NCBI RefSeq assembly: GCF_029893965.1
Contig: NZ_JARXXP010000008.1
Span: 1 to 64,000 of the forward strand
Source of the DNA: Paenibacillus sp. PastM-3
GTDB lineage: Bacteria; Bacillota; Bacilli; Paenibacillales; Paenibacillaceae
DNA length: 64,000 nt
Reading direction: 5' to 3'
The notes beneath the pieces are model-generated. The model did not search any database and had not been told where the DNA came from. It saw nothing but the letters and a program-made list of their open reading frames with translations. Within the stretch, counting starts at the first letter, position 1. Each line of letters starts with the position of its first letter. Shown here piece by piece: positions 25,872 through 34,476 of this stretch. A program made the translations under genes and the position numbers.

Positions 25872-27290
25872 ATGAAACAACCGGCCAACATGGAGCAGAA
25901 CCATCCGCTTTTCCGGCAGGTTTATGATTATATGGTGAACCGGATTGTACGCGAGGAATGGAAGGTGCATGACAAGCTGCCGTCGATCCGGGTGCTGGCC
26001 GAGGAGCTGCAGGTGCACCGGCTGACTGTCTTTAAGGCGTACCGGGAGCTGGCTAGCAGCGGCAGGGTCTATGTAAAAGATAAATCCGGCTATTATGTTG
26101 CACCTGCCGGTATGCTGAGGGAAGAGCCGGCGGCAGAAGCTGCCGCCGGAGTACCGGCCTATTCGCTGACCAATCCGATGTCCGATATTCAGCGTATGCC
26201 GGTTCAGTACCAGTTCTCGCAGGCGCTGATTGATCCGGGTCTGCTGCCGAACCTGTTCCTGTCCGATTATGTCAAAAAAGTGTTCGACCTCTATCCGAAG
26301 GTCATGGGCACGTATTCCTCCGTCCAGGGTGATCCTGAGCTGCGCAGCGTGCTGAGCCGGCATTATCAGGAGCACTTCAAGCTGCAGCTGTCGCCTGCTG
26401 AGCTGCTGATTACCTCGGGGGCCCAGCAGGCGATCAATCTGATCGCGGGTCTTGTACTCGGGCCGATGGATTATGTGCTGGTGGAGCGGCCTACATATAG
26501 TGTAGCTCTTGATATTTTCCGCCGGGCGGGTGCACGGCTGCTGCCGGTTACGATCACGCCGGAGGGCTATGATCTGGAGGCGGTCGAGGAGCTGATGCGC
26601 ACCTGCCGGCCGCGGATGTTCTACATCAACCCGACCCATCATAATCCGACCGGCCATACGGTGCCGGCGCGCCAGCGCAAGCTGCTGGTGGAGCTGGCCG
26701 AGCGGTACCGCTGCCTGCTGGTCGAGGATGACCCCTTCCGCGACATCTATTTCGGCGAGGTGCCGCCGGCGCCGTTCTTCGCTTACGATACGGAAGGCTG
26801 GGTCATCTATATCAGCAGCTTCAGCAAATATGTGGCGCCGGGCCTGCGGATCTGTGCAGTGGCCTGCCGCCATCCGTTCATGGAACGGCTGATTACGGCC
26901 AAATCGATGGCAGACAACGGTTCGCCGCTGCTGAACCAGAAGATCTTTCTGCACTATTACACGTCGCCGCGCCTGCAGCAGCATCTGGGCAAGCTGCGGA
27001 TTGCGCTGCAGGTACATAAGGAGATTATGGAGGAAGAGCTGGCCGGCAGCGGCTGGGAATGGACCGCGCCGGAGGGCGGGCTGAACCTGTGGATCAAGCT
27101 GCCGGAGTCCGTCTCGGCCGCCGCGCTGCTACAGCGCAGCATGGAGCAGTCCATCTCCTTCGTCCCGGGTGAGCTGTGCGACCCGCTCGGGGAGATGACC
27201 TCCTGGCTGCGGCTCAGCTACTCCTTCGCCAGCGAGAATGTGCTGCGCGAGGGCATGCGCAAGCTGATGCTGCTGGCGCGGGAGCTGTGA
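25872..27290 (+). CDS. MocR-type regulator (GntR HTH fused to aminotransferase-like domain)
   Basis: The 472-residue protein has a winged helix at about 10-80 (KLPSIRVLAEELQVHRLTVFKAYRELASSGRVY) and a fold-type I PLP domain from about 110. The PLP lysine is in SSFSKYVAPGLR near residue 319, and the aspartate and tyrosine partners lie in INPTHHNPTG and LLVEDDPFRDIYF. MocR proteins sense PLP or amino-acid adducts. The start at 25872 follows GAGGGGAGTG; the frame is open for another 41 codons upstream without a signal. It is divergent from the EamA gene. Confidence 0.9.
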   Translation: MKQPANMEQNHPLFRQVYDYMVNRIVREEWKVHDKLPSIRVLAEELQVHRLTVFKAYRELASSGRVYVKDKSGYYVAPAGMLREEPAAEAAAGVPAYSLTNPMSDIQRMPVQYQFSQALIDPGLLPNLFLSDYVKKVFDLYPKVMGTYSSVQGDPELRSVLSRHYQEHFKLQLSPAELLITSGAQQAINLIAGLVLGPMDYVLVERPTYSVALDIFRRAGARLLPVTITPEGYDLEAVEELMRTCRPRMFYINPTHHNPTGHTVPARQRKLLVELAERYRCLLVEDDPFRDIYFGEVPPAPFFAYDTEGWVIYISSFSKYVAPGLRICAVACRHPFMERLITAKSMADNGSPLLNQKIFLHYYTSPRLQQHLGKLRIALQVHKEIMEEELAGSGWEWTAPEGGLNLWIKLPESVSAAALLQRSMEQSISFVPGELCDPLGEMTSWLRLSYSFASENVLREGMRKLMLLAREL

Positions 27291-27340
27291 GGTGCGGGGG
27301 CGTTCGAGCGGGTGAGGTTCCGTTGAAGGGGCCGTGGCAG

Positions 27341-27504
27341 ACCGGATAGACCGGACCGATTGGGCAGACCGGACAGACCGGACAGACCGGACAGACCGAA
27401 AGACCGGGCAGACTGGACCGATTGGACAGACCGATAGACTGAAAGACTGAAAGACTGGGCGCCGGGGCTGTGGGAGATGTGAGGGACAGGGACAGGGACA
27501 GGGA
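27341..27504. repeat. Short tandem repeats (ACAGACCGG and GGGACA arrays)
   Basis: Between 27341 and 27460 the motif GACAGACCG/GACTGAAAG recurs with a period of about 8-10 bp. At 27482-27504 GGGACA repeats about four times. This is part of the 590-base gap 27291-27880, which holds no gene; minus-strand frames there merely encode repeat peptides. Confidence 0.7.
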
Positions 27505-27560
27505 TGGCTCTGAGCCGGCCGGAAACGGGGCTGGAGGCCGGCCGCGGGGCGAAAGAAATC

Positions 27561-27630
27561 AAAGGCAAAAATGCCTTTGAATTGTCCAGAAAGGAGCTGT
27601 GGAGTGGAATGAGAGGCAAAGCTGCCTCTG
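27561..27630. repeat. Pair of family C hairpin repeats
   Basis: AAAGGCAAAAATGCCTTT (27561-27578) and GAGGCAAAGCTGCCTC (about 27613-27628) are palindromes 50 bp apart. The same unit recurs at 37734 and, again as a pair 51 bp apart, at 60354 and 60405. Confidence 0.7.
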
Positions 27631-27684
27631 AATGTCCGGAATTTAGCTGCTGATCTGTACGACAAATTTTATCTGATCCGTACA

Positions 27685-27780
27685 GTAACCGTAACCGTAA
27701 CCGTAACCGTAACCGTAACCGTAACCGTAACCGTAACCGTAACCGTAACCGTAACCGTAACCGTAACCGTAACCGTAACC
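27685..27780. repeat. Sixteen perfect GTAACC hexamers
   Basis: The hexamer GTAACC occurs 16 times without error over 96 bp. On the minus strand it would encode Leu-Arg repeats, but no credible gene contains it. It lies about 100 bases downstream of the end of the APS kinase gene. Confidence 0.95.
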
Positions 27781-27840
27781 TGTCATAACGTGGTATTCCT
27801 CGCAGCAGCACTCCATTCAAAGTAACCAGCCACAAACAAA

Positions 27841-27878
27841 TCGCGCCCTGTCTGGGTGAGTAGACAGAGCGCGGTTTT
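27841..27878. terminator. Terminator of the STM4011-4015/APS kinase operon
   Basis: CGCGCCCTGTCT pairs with AGACAGAGCGCG around GGGTGAGT. T-rich sequence follows on both strands. Confidence 0.75.
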
Positions 27879-27880
27879 GT

Positions 27881-28777
27881 TTATTTGTTTAGCCGTAGTG
27901 AAGCGTGTTCCGTAAGCCAGGCTAACAGTGTGTTTACACTTTCCTCCGGCGTCTGACCGGCTGTGTTGAGCGTCATCTCGGGACCGGTCGGTATCTCATA
28001 AGGATCGGAAATGCCGGTGAACGAAGGAATTTCGCCACGGCGGACTTTGGCATACATTCCTTTGACATCCCGGGCTTCGCAGACATCCAGTGGACAGTCT
28101 ACATAGACCTCGGCAAAACGCGGAAGAGTCCGGCGGGCATAGTCGCGCATCTCCGCATAGGGACTAATGAGTGAGACTACCGTAACCACACCATGGCGGT
28201 TCAGTATTTCAGCAAGGTACACCGCCCGGCGGATATTCTCAAACCGGTCCTCCCGGCTGAAACCGAGGCCTTTGCCGAGGGTGCGCCTCAGCTCGTCTCC
28301 ATCGAGCCACTCAGCGGCAATGCCTAGCTTGGTCAGCCTGTCCGTCAGCATAGAGGCGATGGTCGATTTGCCTGCACCGGACAGACCGGTCAGCCAGATC
28401 GTCATGGCTTGACCTGCGGCGTCAGTTGTCCTCCCGTCACCAGTCACACCAATCCCGGCATCCGTCTGGCTTACCGAACCAACAGTAGTCACAATAGTCG
28501 CATCATCCGCCAGGCTTACCGAACCAACAGTAGTCACAATAGTCGCATCATCCGCCTGGCTTACCAAATCAGCTGTAGTCACTATAGTTTCACTATTCAG
28601 CCAGTTGGACGCGCCGGCAACCCCGTTATCAACCCGGTGTGCAGCATCATGGGAAGCTGCTCCCGGCTCATCTTTTTCTTGAGCTGCTGCCTGACCGCAA
28701 ACCGCCCCAGTCCCATCATCCCCCAGAGCCGCAGCACCGTCATGACCCAATCCTGCACTTTGGCCATTTGTCCTCAT
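27881..28777 (-). CDS. Adenylylsulfate (APS) kinase with repeat-rich N-terminal extension
   Basis: Residues about 125-298 are a complete APS kinase, which makes PAPS from APS: P-loop GLSGAGKST, LDGDELRRTLGKGLGFS, ENIRRA and the VYVDCPLDVCEARD lid region. The first 124 residues are a low-complexity extension with 15-residue repeats (ATIVTTVGSVSLADD and variants, DNA period 45 bp, about 28465-28600). Translation should begin at 28777: GGAGGTGAC lies four bases before this ATG, which overlaps the upstream stop (ATGA), whereas the internal ATG at the kinase start (28404) has no good ribosome site. Clustering with STM4011-4015 genes rather than other sulfate genes suggests a dedicated role. Confidence 0.85.
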   Translation of the reverse strand: MRTNGQSAGLGHDGAAALGDDGTGAVCGQAAAQEKDEPGAASHDAAHRVDNGVAGASNWLNSETIVTTADLVSQADDATIVTTVGSVSLADDATIVTTVGSVSQTDAGIGVTGDGRTTDAAGQAMTIWLTGLSGAGKSTIASMLTDRLTKLGIAAEWLDGDELRRTLGKGLGFSREDRFENIRRAVYLAEILNRHGVVTVVSLISPYAEMRDYARRTLPRFAEVYVDCPLDVCEARDVKGMYAKVRRGEIPSFTGISDPYEIPTGPEMTLNTAGQTPEESVNTLLAWLTEHASLRLNK

Positions 28778-29646
28778 CCCGTCACCTCCGTTAGTCCGTA
28801 GGGTATCCGCTCCAGCAGGCCCGGGCCGTAGATCTGCTCCAGCTGGAGTTCGGGCATATGGATGTAGCCGATATAGCAGTCGCAGACCTTCATCCGGCAG
28901 CTCCGCTCGGCGGCGAGCCCCTCAAGTCCGTCACGGTAAAGATTGCCGGTAACACCGCGGTCCTTATAACAGCGTTTTACTGTACCGGCTCCCTGGACAT
29001 AAAATACATTTTTGCCGGCGTTGCAGCTTCTGCCCAGGCTCTCATAGTCGGCGGCATTAATGTGAAAATGCGGGTCGATACCGCTAAGAAAGTCGAGATC
29101 CTCCGGTGTGTAATAATCCGGCTTGTCCTTGTAGGCGTTCACCCACAAATAGATCTCCTCCGGCAAAGCGGCCCGCAGCGAAGCTATCGCCGGAAAAGCG
29201 CTGCGGATTCCCACACTGCCCACACTAAGCGGGATCCCCTGCTGATGGACGGCCATGCACTGGGCCAGAAATTTGTCCTCATTAACCTGGCCCGGGTGAT
29301 AAGTAGCCCAAAAGGCAGCAGTAGCAGGGTTCAGCTCCGGCAAAAAAGCAAGGTTAGCCGACAGATTGGTCTGAATCGCCACCTTATCCACATGCGGGAG
29401 GTGGGAAAGGGTGACAAGCGCATCCCTGTACCAGCGGTGGATCAGTCCTTCGCCATAGGGATTGAAAAAGATGGACAGCCGGTGCCCCGCTGAACCCTGC
29501 TCCGCAGCCCAATGGACAAAAGCCTCAACACCTTCGCGGTCTTTGGCTAGTGTTGCTGCGCTGTCTCTGGTTTTGCCGAACGGGCAGTAGGGGCAGTCAT
29601 AATTGCAGGAGGTGAGGGCACCCCGGTAGTAGAGAACGGCATTCAT
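28774..29646 (-). CDS. STM4011-family radical SAM protein
   Basis: The 290-residue protein has the radical SAM cluster motif C14-x3-C18-x2-C21 (SCNYDCPYCPFGK). A second cysteine set, C208, C226, C250, C255 and C257, resembles a SPASM/twitch-type auxiliary cluster. The family name comes from the Salmonella locus STM4011; no substrate is known to me. A SPASM-like C-terminus is common in enzymes that modify peptides or proteins. It overlaps both neighbours by four bases (ATGA), so it is tightly coupled to the STM4012 gene upstream and the APS kinase downstream. Confidence 0.85.
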   Translation of the reverse strand: MNAVLYYRGALTSCNYDCPYCPFGKTRDSAATLAKDREGVEAFVHWAAEQGSAGHRLSIFFNPYGEGLIHRWYRDALVTLSHLPHVDKVAIQTNLSANLAFLPELNPATAAFWATYHPGQVNEDKFLAQCMAVHQQGIPLSVGSVGIRSAFPAIASLRAALPEEIYLWVNAYKDKPDYYTPEDLDFLSGIDPHFHINAADYESLGRSCNAGKNVFYVQGAGTVKRCYKDRGVTGNLYRDGLEGLAAERSCRMKVCDCYIGYIHMPELQLEQIYGPGLLERIPYGLTEVTG

Positions 29647-31310
29647 GGCAAAATAAATCCTTCCATGCGCTCCCGGATGTCACCGGAGATGAACCAGTCG
29701 CCGATTGAGTCGGAGTAACCCAGACCCTCAGAGGTTAAGCGCAGAATGCCGTCCCGATCCCGGCCCGGAGCGGCCCGGTTATTTCCATCCTGAACGACAT
29801 CCCGTGCATCACTCTGACTCACAGGCTGATCCCCGTCCTTATCCTCCCGGCGCCCTTCGTCCTGAGCAGTATCCCGGATATTCTCCTGATCAAAATGCAG
29901 TCCGCTGCTCTGAGCTTCCCGGTGCTCCTCATCCCGGGCGTCACTCTGATCCCCGTTCCGGCTCCCACTTGGTGCCTCAGCCCTATTTCCGCCCCGATCC
30001 TCACGCTGCTCCACACCCTCGGCCTCATACTGCATCTCACCCAAGCCGCTCTCAAGCAGCAGGCCAAGCTCAGGGAAGTCGTCCCACAGTGAAGTTGAGA
30101 AGCGATCGCTGTAATCAGCCAGCCGCAGCCCCTCACTGTGCAGGATGGCCTTCAGGATGAACCGCCGTTTCTGCTCGGCCAGACTCAGCACGATGCCGTA
30201 ATCAGCCGTGTCATAACGCTCCGCTGACACGTAGTCGGCAATGATACTCTCCGTTGCCTTGCGGCTGACCCCGTAGCGGGAGGCATAATGCACCTCACGG
30301 GTGTAGGAACGTGCGCCGCAGCCAAGCCCGATCATCCCTTCCTCCTGGCAACTGTAGTCAAGGATGGCCTTGTCTGTGCCCGCCTCTTCTTTGGCGAACC
30401 GGCGCATCGAATACTGGCGGTAGCCGTGTTCAGCAAGCACCCGGCAGGCGGCAGTATAACACTCATGCCGCAAATCCTCGTGGTGCAGCAGATCGCCGGG
30501 CTTCACAATCGTATGCTCGCGGGTGTAGAGCGGATAGATAAAAATCTCCTGCGGCTCATGCAGCAGCGCCTGCCCCAGCGAATACAGCCAGGAATCCACC
30601 GTCTGGCCCGGCAACCCGTAAATCAGATCAAGATTGAGAATCGGGAACTGGTATTTTCCTAGCAGCTCCAGCGCCTGGTATACCACCTCGGGATTTTGCG
30701 GACGGTATATAGCTGCCGACTCGGCAGCAACAAAGCTCTGGATACCCATGCTGACCCGGTCAACCGTGTTGTCTTTAAGGATGGACAGCTTTTCTTCCGT
30801 AATCGTCTCAGGTGAGGTTTCCACCGAGATCGAGGCCCGGGCGGTGTCCAGCCCCATGATTTCCCGGGCAATTAGGAACAGCCGGCTCAGCTGGGGTGCA
30901 GCCAGCAGGGTCGGCGTACCGCCGCCGATTGCAAAGCGGGCATAAGGCTTATGGCCGGTAAAAGCCGACCACTGCCGGGCCTGCCGCTCCAGCGCATCGA
31001 CATAGCGGGCGTGAACATCGGCGCGCTTGTCCGGCAGTGTGAACAGGTTGCAGAAGCCGCAACGCGCGCCGCAGAACGGGATATGCATATACAGAAAGAA
31101 TGTTTCCGCAGGCTCATTCCGCCATAGCTGATCCAGAGAAAGGGGAGGCTGAAATTCACGGTAAGCGGTTTTGTGCGGATAAGAATAGAGATAATTGCGG
31201 TACGGATTAGAAGTAATCTGCTTTTTCCATTGCTCGGCCTCCCCCGAAGAGAGAGAAGGTCTTACGTCATTTGTACAGGGTTGCTGCAAAAAGTTGCCGG
31301 TAGACGTCAT
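29643..31310 (-). CDS. STM4012-family radical SAM protein (HemW-like) with low-complexity insert
   Basis: The 555-residue protein has C80-x3-C84-x2-C87 (HIPFCGARCGFC), the AIGGGTPT loop and a LIYGLPGQT block, as in coproporphyrinogen oxidase-like HemW proteins. Residues about 431-521 are a highly charged, repetitive insert (GDQSDARDE and SQSDARDVV repeats; DNA 29748-30020) placed in the C-terminal wing, and normal sequence resumes in the last 34 residues. AAAGGAGA precedes the ATG. The gap from the STM4013 gene is 54 bases. The function of the family is unknown. Confidence 0.85.
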   Translation of the reverse strand: MTSTGNFLQQPCTNDVRPSLSSGEAEQWKKQITSNPYRNYLYSYPHKTAYREFQPPLSLDQLWRNEPAETFFLYMHIPFCGARCGFCNLFTLPDKRADVHARYVDALERQARQWSAFTGHKPYARFAIGGGTPTLLAAPQLSRLFLIAREIMGLDTARASISVETSPETITEEKLSILKDNTVDRVSMGIQSFVAAESAAIYRPQNPEVVYQALELLGKYQFPILNLDLIYGLPGQTVDSWLYSLGQALLHEPQEIFIYPLYTREHTIVKPGDLLHHEDLRHECYTAACRVLAEHGYRQYSMRRFAKEEAGTDKAILDYSCQEEGMIGLGCGARSYTREVHYASRYGVSRKATESIIADYVSAERYDTADYGIVLSLAEQKRRFILKAILHSEGLRLADYSDRFSTSLWDDFPELGLLLESGLGEMQYEAEGVEQREDRGGNRAEAPSGSRNGDQSDARDEEHREAQSSGLHFDQENIRDTAQDEGRREDKDGDQPVSQSDARDVVQDGNNRAAPGRDRDGILRLTSEGLGYSDSIGDWFISGDIRERMEGFILP

Positions 31311-31364
31311 ACGTTTCTCCTTTCATCCGGATTGAACCGGTAAACGGTAAGCCACTATGCCAGG

Positions 31365-32150
31365 TTATAGGATGAACTCCCGGTAAGGGACATTCCATAC
31401 CGTCTCATGCGCCAGGCGGTGCCCCTCATAGCCGTCCTCCCCGTAGGCGGTGCCATGGTCCGAAAAAGCCAGGCAAAAAACCGGATTGCCGCGTTCCCGG
31501 AACCGCGCGAACAACCGTCCCAGCTCCCCGTCGGCATAACGCAATGCGGCACGCTGGCTGTCTACGGAATCTTTTCGGGCACCCGGCAGGAACATATGGT
31601 TAGGCCCGTGAATGGCAGACACGTTGAGGAACAGGAACAGCCGCTGATCCAGCGGGGTGTTGTCCAGTACCTTCAAGGCATGATTCACCTGATGCTCCGT
31701 GGAGCGCGGATTAGTGACACCGAAGGTCATCCGCCAGTAGCTATGCTGGAAATAGCCGGGCAGGATGCGGGCCAAGGGCACTTTTTTGGTGAAAAAAATA
31801 ACCCCGCCGATGCACACCGTACGATAGCCCTCTCCGGCAAGCCCGGATACAAGATCCGGAGTGTCGAACAGCCAGGTGTGGGGATGGGTTTTCATCCCGG
31901 TGTTTTTGGAATGGAACAGCCGCACATGCGAGGCCTTATCCGTGTTAGCGGGAGTCGGCAGAAAACCGCCGAAGAAGGCATGATGTGCGGCGTAGGTGAA
32001 GCTGCCGGGGGTATGCCGTTTCTCCCAGGAGCCGGTGCCGCACAGATTGGGACAGTTCGCCTCCTCCAGGACAGCAGCGTCGTAGCGCAGGGTATCGAGA
32101 GTAATCATCAGAATATCATGGGTGCCGACGATGGCGTTCATATCAGTCAT
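31365..32150 (-). CDS. STM4013-family alkaline-phosphatase-fold hydrolase
   Basis: The 261-residue protein has the superfamily metal sites: an N-terminal ITLDTLRYD and a C-terminal AFSDHGTAYGEDG followed by GHRLAHE. The sulfatase CxPxR formylglycine motif is absent; the Thr in GSFTYAAHHAFFGG is a plausible nucleophile. It may hydrolyse a phosphate or phosphonate ester, or transfer such a group. The ATG at 32150 lies over the STM4014 stop (ATGACTGA); a GTG at 32165 is an alternative. It is the third gene of the six-gene operon. Confidence 0.8.
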   Translation of the reverse strand: MTDMNAIVGTHDILMITLDTLRYDAAVLEEANCPNLCGTGSWEKRHTPGSFTYAAHHAFFGGFLPTPANTDKASHVRLFHSKNTGMKTHPHTWLFDTPDLVSGLAGEGYRTVCIGGVIFFTKKVPLARILPGYFQHSYWRMTFGVTNPRSTEHQVNHALKVLDNTPLDQRLFLFLNVSAIHGPNHMFLPGARKDSVDSQRAALRYADGELGRLFARFRERGNPVFCLAFSDHGTAYGEDGYEGHRLAHETVWNVPYREFIL

Positions 32151-33486
32151 GACTGTTAATAGCACCCTTTCTAGTGGCTATATTCCTGTATTCCTTCAGC
32201 TTTTTCATTTCCCATTCATAAGTGCTGAAGCCTTCGTATTCAACATCGTACAGCAGGTCGCCAAAAGGGTTCACATCAGCCACATAGGTGCGCTTTACGC
32301 CGCCTGACCCGGAAGAGACAAGAACATCAATTCCTGCGACCGCCGAGCGGGGAAAAGCGGCCAGCGCCTGCACAGCTGTGCGCCGTACCTGTTCCTGCTC
32401 CGCCTCCGTCAGTCCTGCCTCCAGAGGTGTCATCCGCCGGCTGCGCAGGTGCAGATTCGTAATCGGTGTCGTGCTGACCCGGGCTACCGAATGGCCGGCT
32501 TCACCAAGGACGACCAGCTGGCGGATATCGAAGGAATCCCCGGCTAATCCGGCCTTGGGAATCCATTGCTCGGCATATGCCCCGTGGCTGTACAGCCAGT
32601 TGATGATTCCCTTCAGGACTGCAGAGTCTGTGTAGCGCCGCAGCTTCCCGGCATTATAGTACACGGGGGGACGGGTAATGTACTGCTCGACCCCGATTGT
32701 GGTCACAGCCAGCTCGGCCCCCGTGGCCGGATTGATCTGATAAGCAATGACACCTGAAGCGGCCGAGCCGCAGGCCAGCTTGATGAAGACCCGGTGCATC
32801 CGCTCCGTCAGCATCAGCTCCCGGAGGGATTCATAGCCGCTAGGCGGCTGACTGCCGCCTAGCGGCCGGGGAACCGGAACGCCCGCTGCTGCCAGAAGCT
32901 GCTGCGTCCGGCGTTTGTCCGTCATCGCGGCAATATCGCCGGGATGATTCTGCCAGCGGGCAGCCGGCAGCAATGCGGCGGCTGCCCGCTGAACTCTGGC
33001 CAGCAGCCGGCAGTAGCCGCGGAACCACTGGGACGGATGATGCAGCACGCCCGGCATCTCCTTCAGCCGGCCGGCGGCCCGGACGCTGAGCGGGTAGGGA
33101 TCGCGCTGCTGCCCGAAGGGGTGCAGCGAATCGTCCTGCTCCCCGGCATCCGGGGCGCCGAGAGCAATAAGGGCCCGCTCGGCTTCGAAGCTGCCGCCGG
33201 GCGACTCCAGCCGCAGCAGCGGGGCAGCCTGTGCGGCCGGCATGTGCTGCTTCACTTGCCCAGCCGTCAGTTCGACTGGTGCTTGCTGCTCCAGCAGCTT
33301 CGCCAACCGGCCGCCCGGCATCTGCCGCTCCAGCAGCTCACCCAGCGAAGCACCCTGCAGCAGCTCAAGGTAAGGAATGAGCAGAGCAGGGGGCAGTCCA
33401 AGCCTGCTGCGTGCCTGCTGAATCCCGCCGGAACGCTTGTCGCCGGGGCTGCAGAGCAGGATCAGCGGCTGCGCTTCCTGCATCAT
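32143..33486 (-). CDS. STM4014-family ATP-grasp-like protein
   Basis: The 447-residue protein looks like an ATP-grasp ligase: a lysine strand with a glycine/serine-rich loop (VFIKLACGSAASGVIAY, near residue 235) and a late acid-x-Asn strand (YVADVNPFGDLLYD, near 418-431) for Mg-ATP. The N-terminal third is Gln/Leu/Ala-rich and may be a pre-ATP-grasp domain. ATP-grasp enzymes form acyl-phosphates and ligate amines or thiols, as in peptide modification. The ATG overlaps the STM4015 stop by four bases. Confidence 0.75.
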   Translation of the reverse strand: MMQEAQPLILLCSPGDKRSGGIQQARSRLGLPPALLIPYLELLQGASLGELLERQMPGGRLAKLLEQQAPVELTAGQVKQHMPAAQAAPLLRLESPGGSFEAERALIALGAPDAGEQDDSLHPFGQQRDPYPLSVRAAGRLKEMPGVLHHPSQWFRGYCRLLARVQRAAAALLPAARWQNHPGDIAAMTDKRRTQQLLAAAGVPVPRPLGGSQPPSGYESLRELMLTERMHRVFIKLACGSAASGVIAYQINPATGAELAVTTIGVEQYITRPPVYYNAGKLRRYTDSAVLKGIINWLYSHGAYAEQWIPKAGLAGDSFDIRQLVVLGEAGHSVARVSTTPITNLHLRSRRMTPLEAGLTEAEQEQVRRTAVQALAAFPRSAVAGIDVLVSSGSGGVKRTYVADVNPFGDLLYDVEYEGFSTYEWEMKKLKEYRNIATRKGAINSHD

Positions 33487-34328
33487 TCAGTGATGGACGG
33501 ATAACGCCAGTCTTCATCGTCATCGCTTTTCTGCTGGTCGCTGACATCCACCGGCAGACCGCTGGCCCGCCAGCGGGTAATCATATTGTCCGACATATAA
33601 TGATAGCTCAGGTTCAGCGCCTGCAGCTTTTTGATCCGCTCACTGGCTAACAGCGCCTCCGCGCCTTTGTCACTAAGCGTTCCAAGGGAAAGATCAAGCG
33701 TATGAAGCTGGTCGAGGATCGGTGCATCAGCCAGGGCTTCGGCGATCTCGTCCTGAATCTCGCTGTTTTTCAGTCCCAGATAGGTCAGCTGCGGGAATTT
33801 GCCCGGCTCAATCAATGGAAGGAGATCCTCAAGGCTGCCGTCAAAACCGTAATTATCCACGCCAAGGTACAGCTCCAGCCTGCGCAGATTCGGCAAAGAA
33901 GCGGCTGCGATCTCGGCGAGCACTTTTTTACTGAGACCGCCTGTAATAATAATCAGTTCCTCGAGCTTGTCATGCTGCAGCTTGCTGAGGCCAAGATCTG
34001 TCCCGCCTTGTATGGTGAGTGATTGAAGCTCCGGGTAGGCAGGGAGCAAGGGGGAGAGATCCGTCTGCGTAATCCACGAAATTTCACATTCCTCATAGCT
34101 CATGTCCCCGATAAACAGCTTGCGCAGGGCCGGAAAGCTTCCGCTGTGCTTAACAAGAGCCTCCACAACCTCATCCGAGCTGTTCTCGTAGGCCTGGCCC
34201 CAATCCCCGATGATGAGGCTGGTCAGCTGCGCAGCTTCAGGGCTGGCGCTTAGGCGCTCAATCTCCGTATTCATTCGTTGGCCGTCTTCATATTCGTCGT
34301 ATCCGACAGCAAGCTTTACTTCCGTCAT
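33483..34328 (-). CDS. STM4015-family leucine-rich-repeat protein
   Basis: The 281-residue protein has a run of leucine-rich repeats from about residue 65 to 260 (for example LRKLFIGDMS, LQSLTIQGG, LRRLELYLG, LTYLGLKNSE, LHTLDLSLG, LQALNLSYH), spaced about 25-35 residues apart. No signal peptide or membrane segment is present, so it is cytoplasmic. It is first in the operon, with GGAGGGA upstream of the ATG. LRR solenoids bind proteins, so it may recognise or scaffold the substrate of the downstream enzymes; this is inference. Confidence 0.8.
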   Translation of the reverse strand: MTEVKLAVGYDEYEDGQRMNTEIERLSASPEAAQLTSLIIGDWGQAYENSSDEVVEALVKHSGSFPALRKLFIGDMSYEECEISWITQTDLSPLLPAYPELQSLTIQGGTDLGLSKLQHDKLEELIIITGGLSKKVLAEIAAASLPNLRRLELYLGVDNYGFDGSLEDLLPLIEPGKFPQLTYLGLKNSEIQDEIAEALADAPILDQLHTLDLSLGTLSDKGAEALLASERIKKLQALNLSYHYMSDNMITRWRASGLPVDVSDQQKSDDDEDWRYPSITE

Positions 34329-34430
34329 CAGTAATCCCTCCCGGAAAATGTTGGATTCAGTTTCACCCTAACATCTGGGCAAAAAGGAGTCAAATGGCCT
34401 GGGAACGGTATTTCAGCTGATGAACGCCAA

Positions 34431-34466
34431 ACACCCGCCCCTCCCTGTTACGGTAGAAGCGGGTGT
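34431..34466. terminator. Hairpin after the split feoB
   Basis: ACACCCGC (34431-34438) pairs with GCGGGTGT (34459-34466). The T-run is weak on both strands. Confidence 0.45.
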
Positions 34467-34476
34467 GAATGATAAC

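Noticed and set aside
27218..27835. Long minus-strand frame of Leu-Arg repeats
   Set aside because: It is produced by the GTAACC hexamer array and neighbouring simple repeats; there is no ribosome site or domain, and it runs through the 3' end of the MocR gene.
31365..32150. Sulfatase reading of the STM4013 protein, suggested by the nearby APS kinase
   Set aside because: There is no CxPxR formylglycine motif; only the general metal-binding motifs are present.
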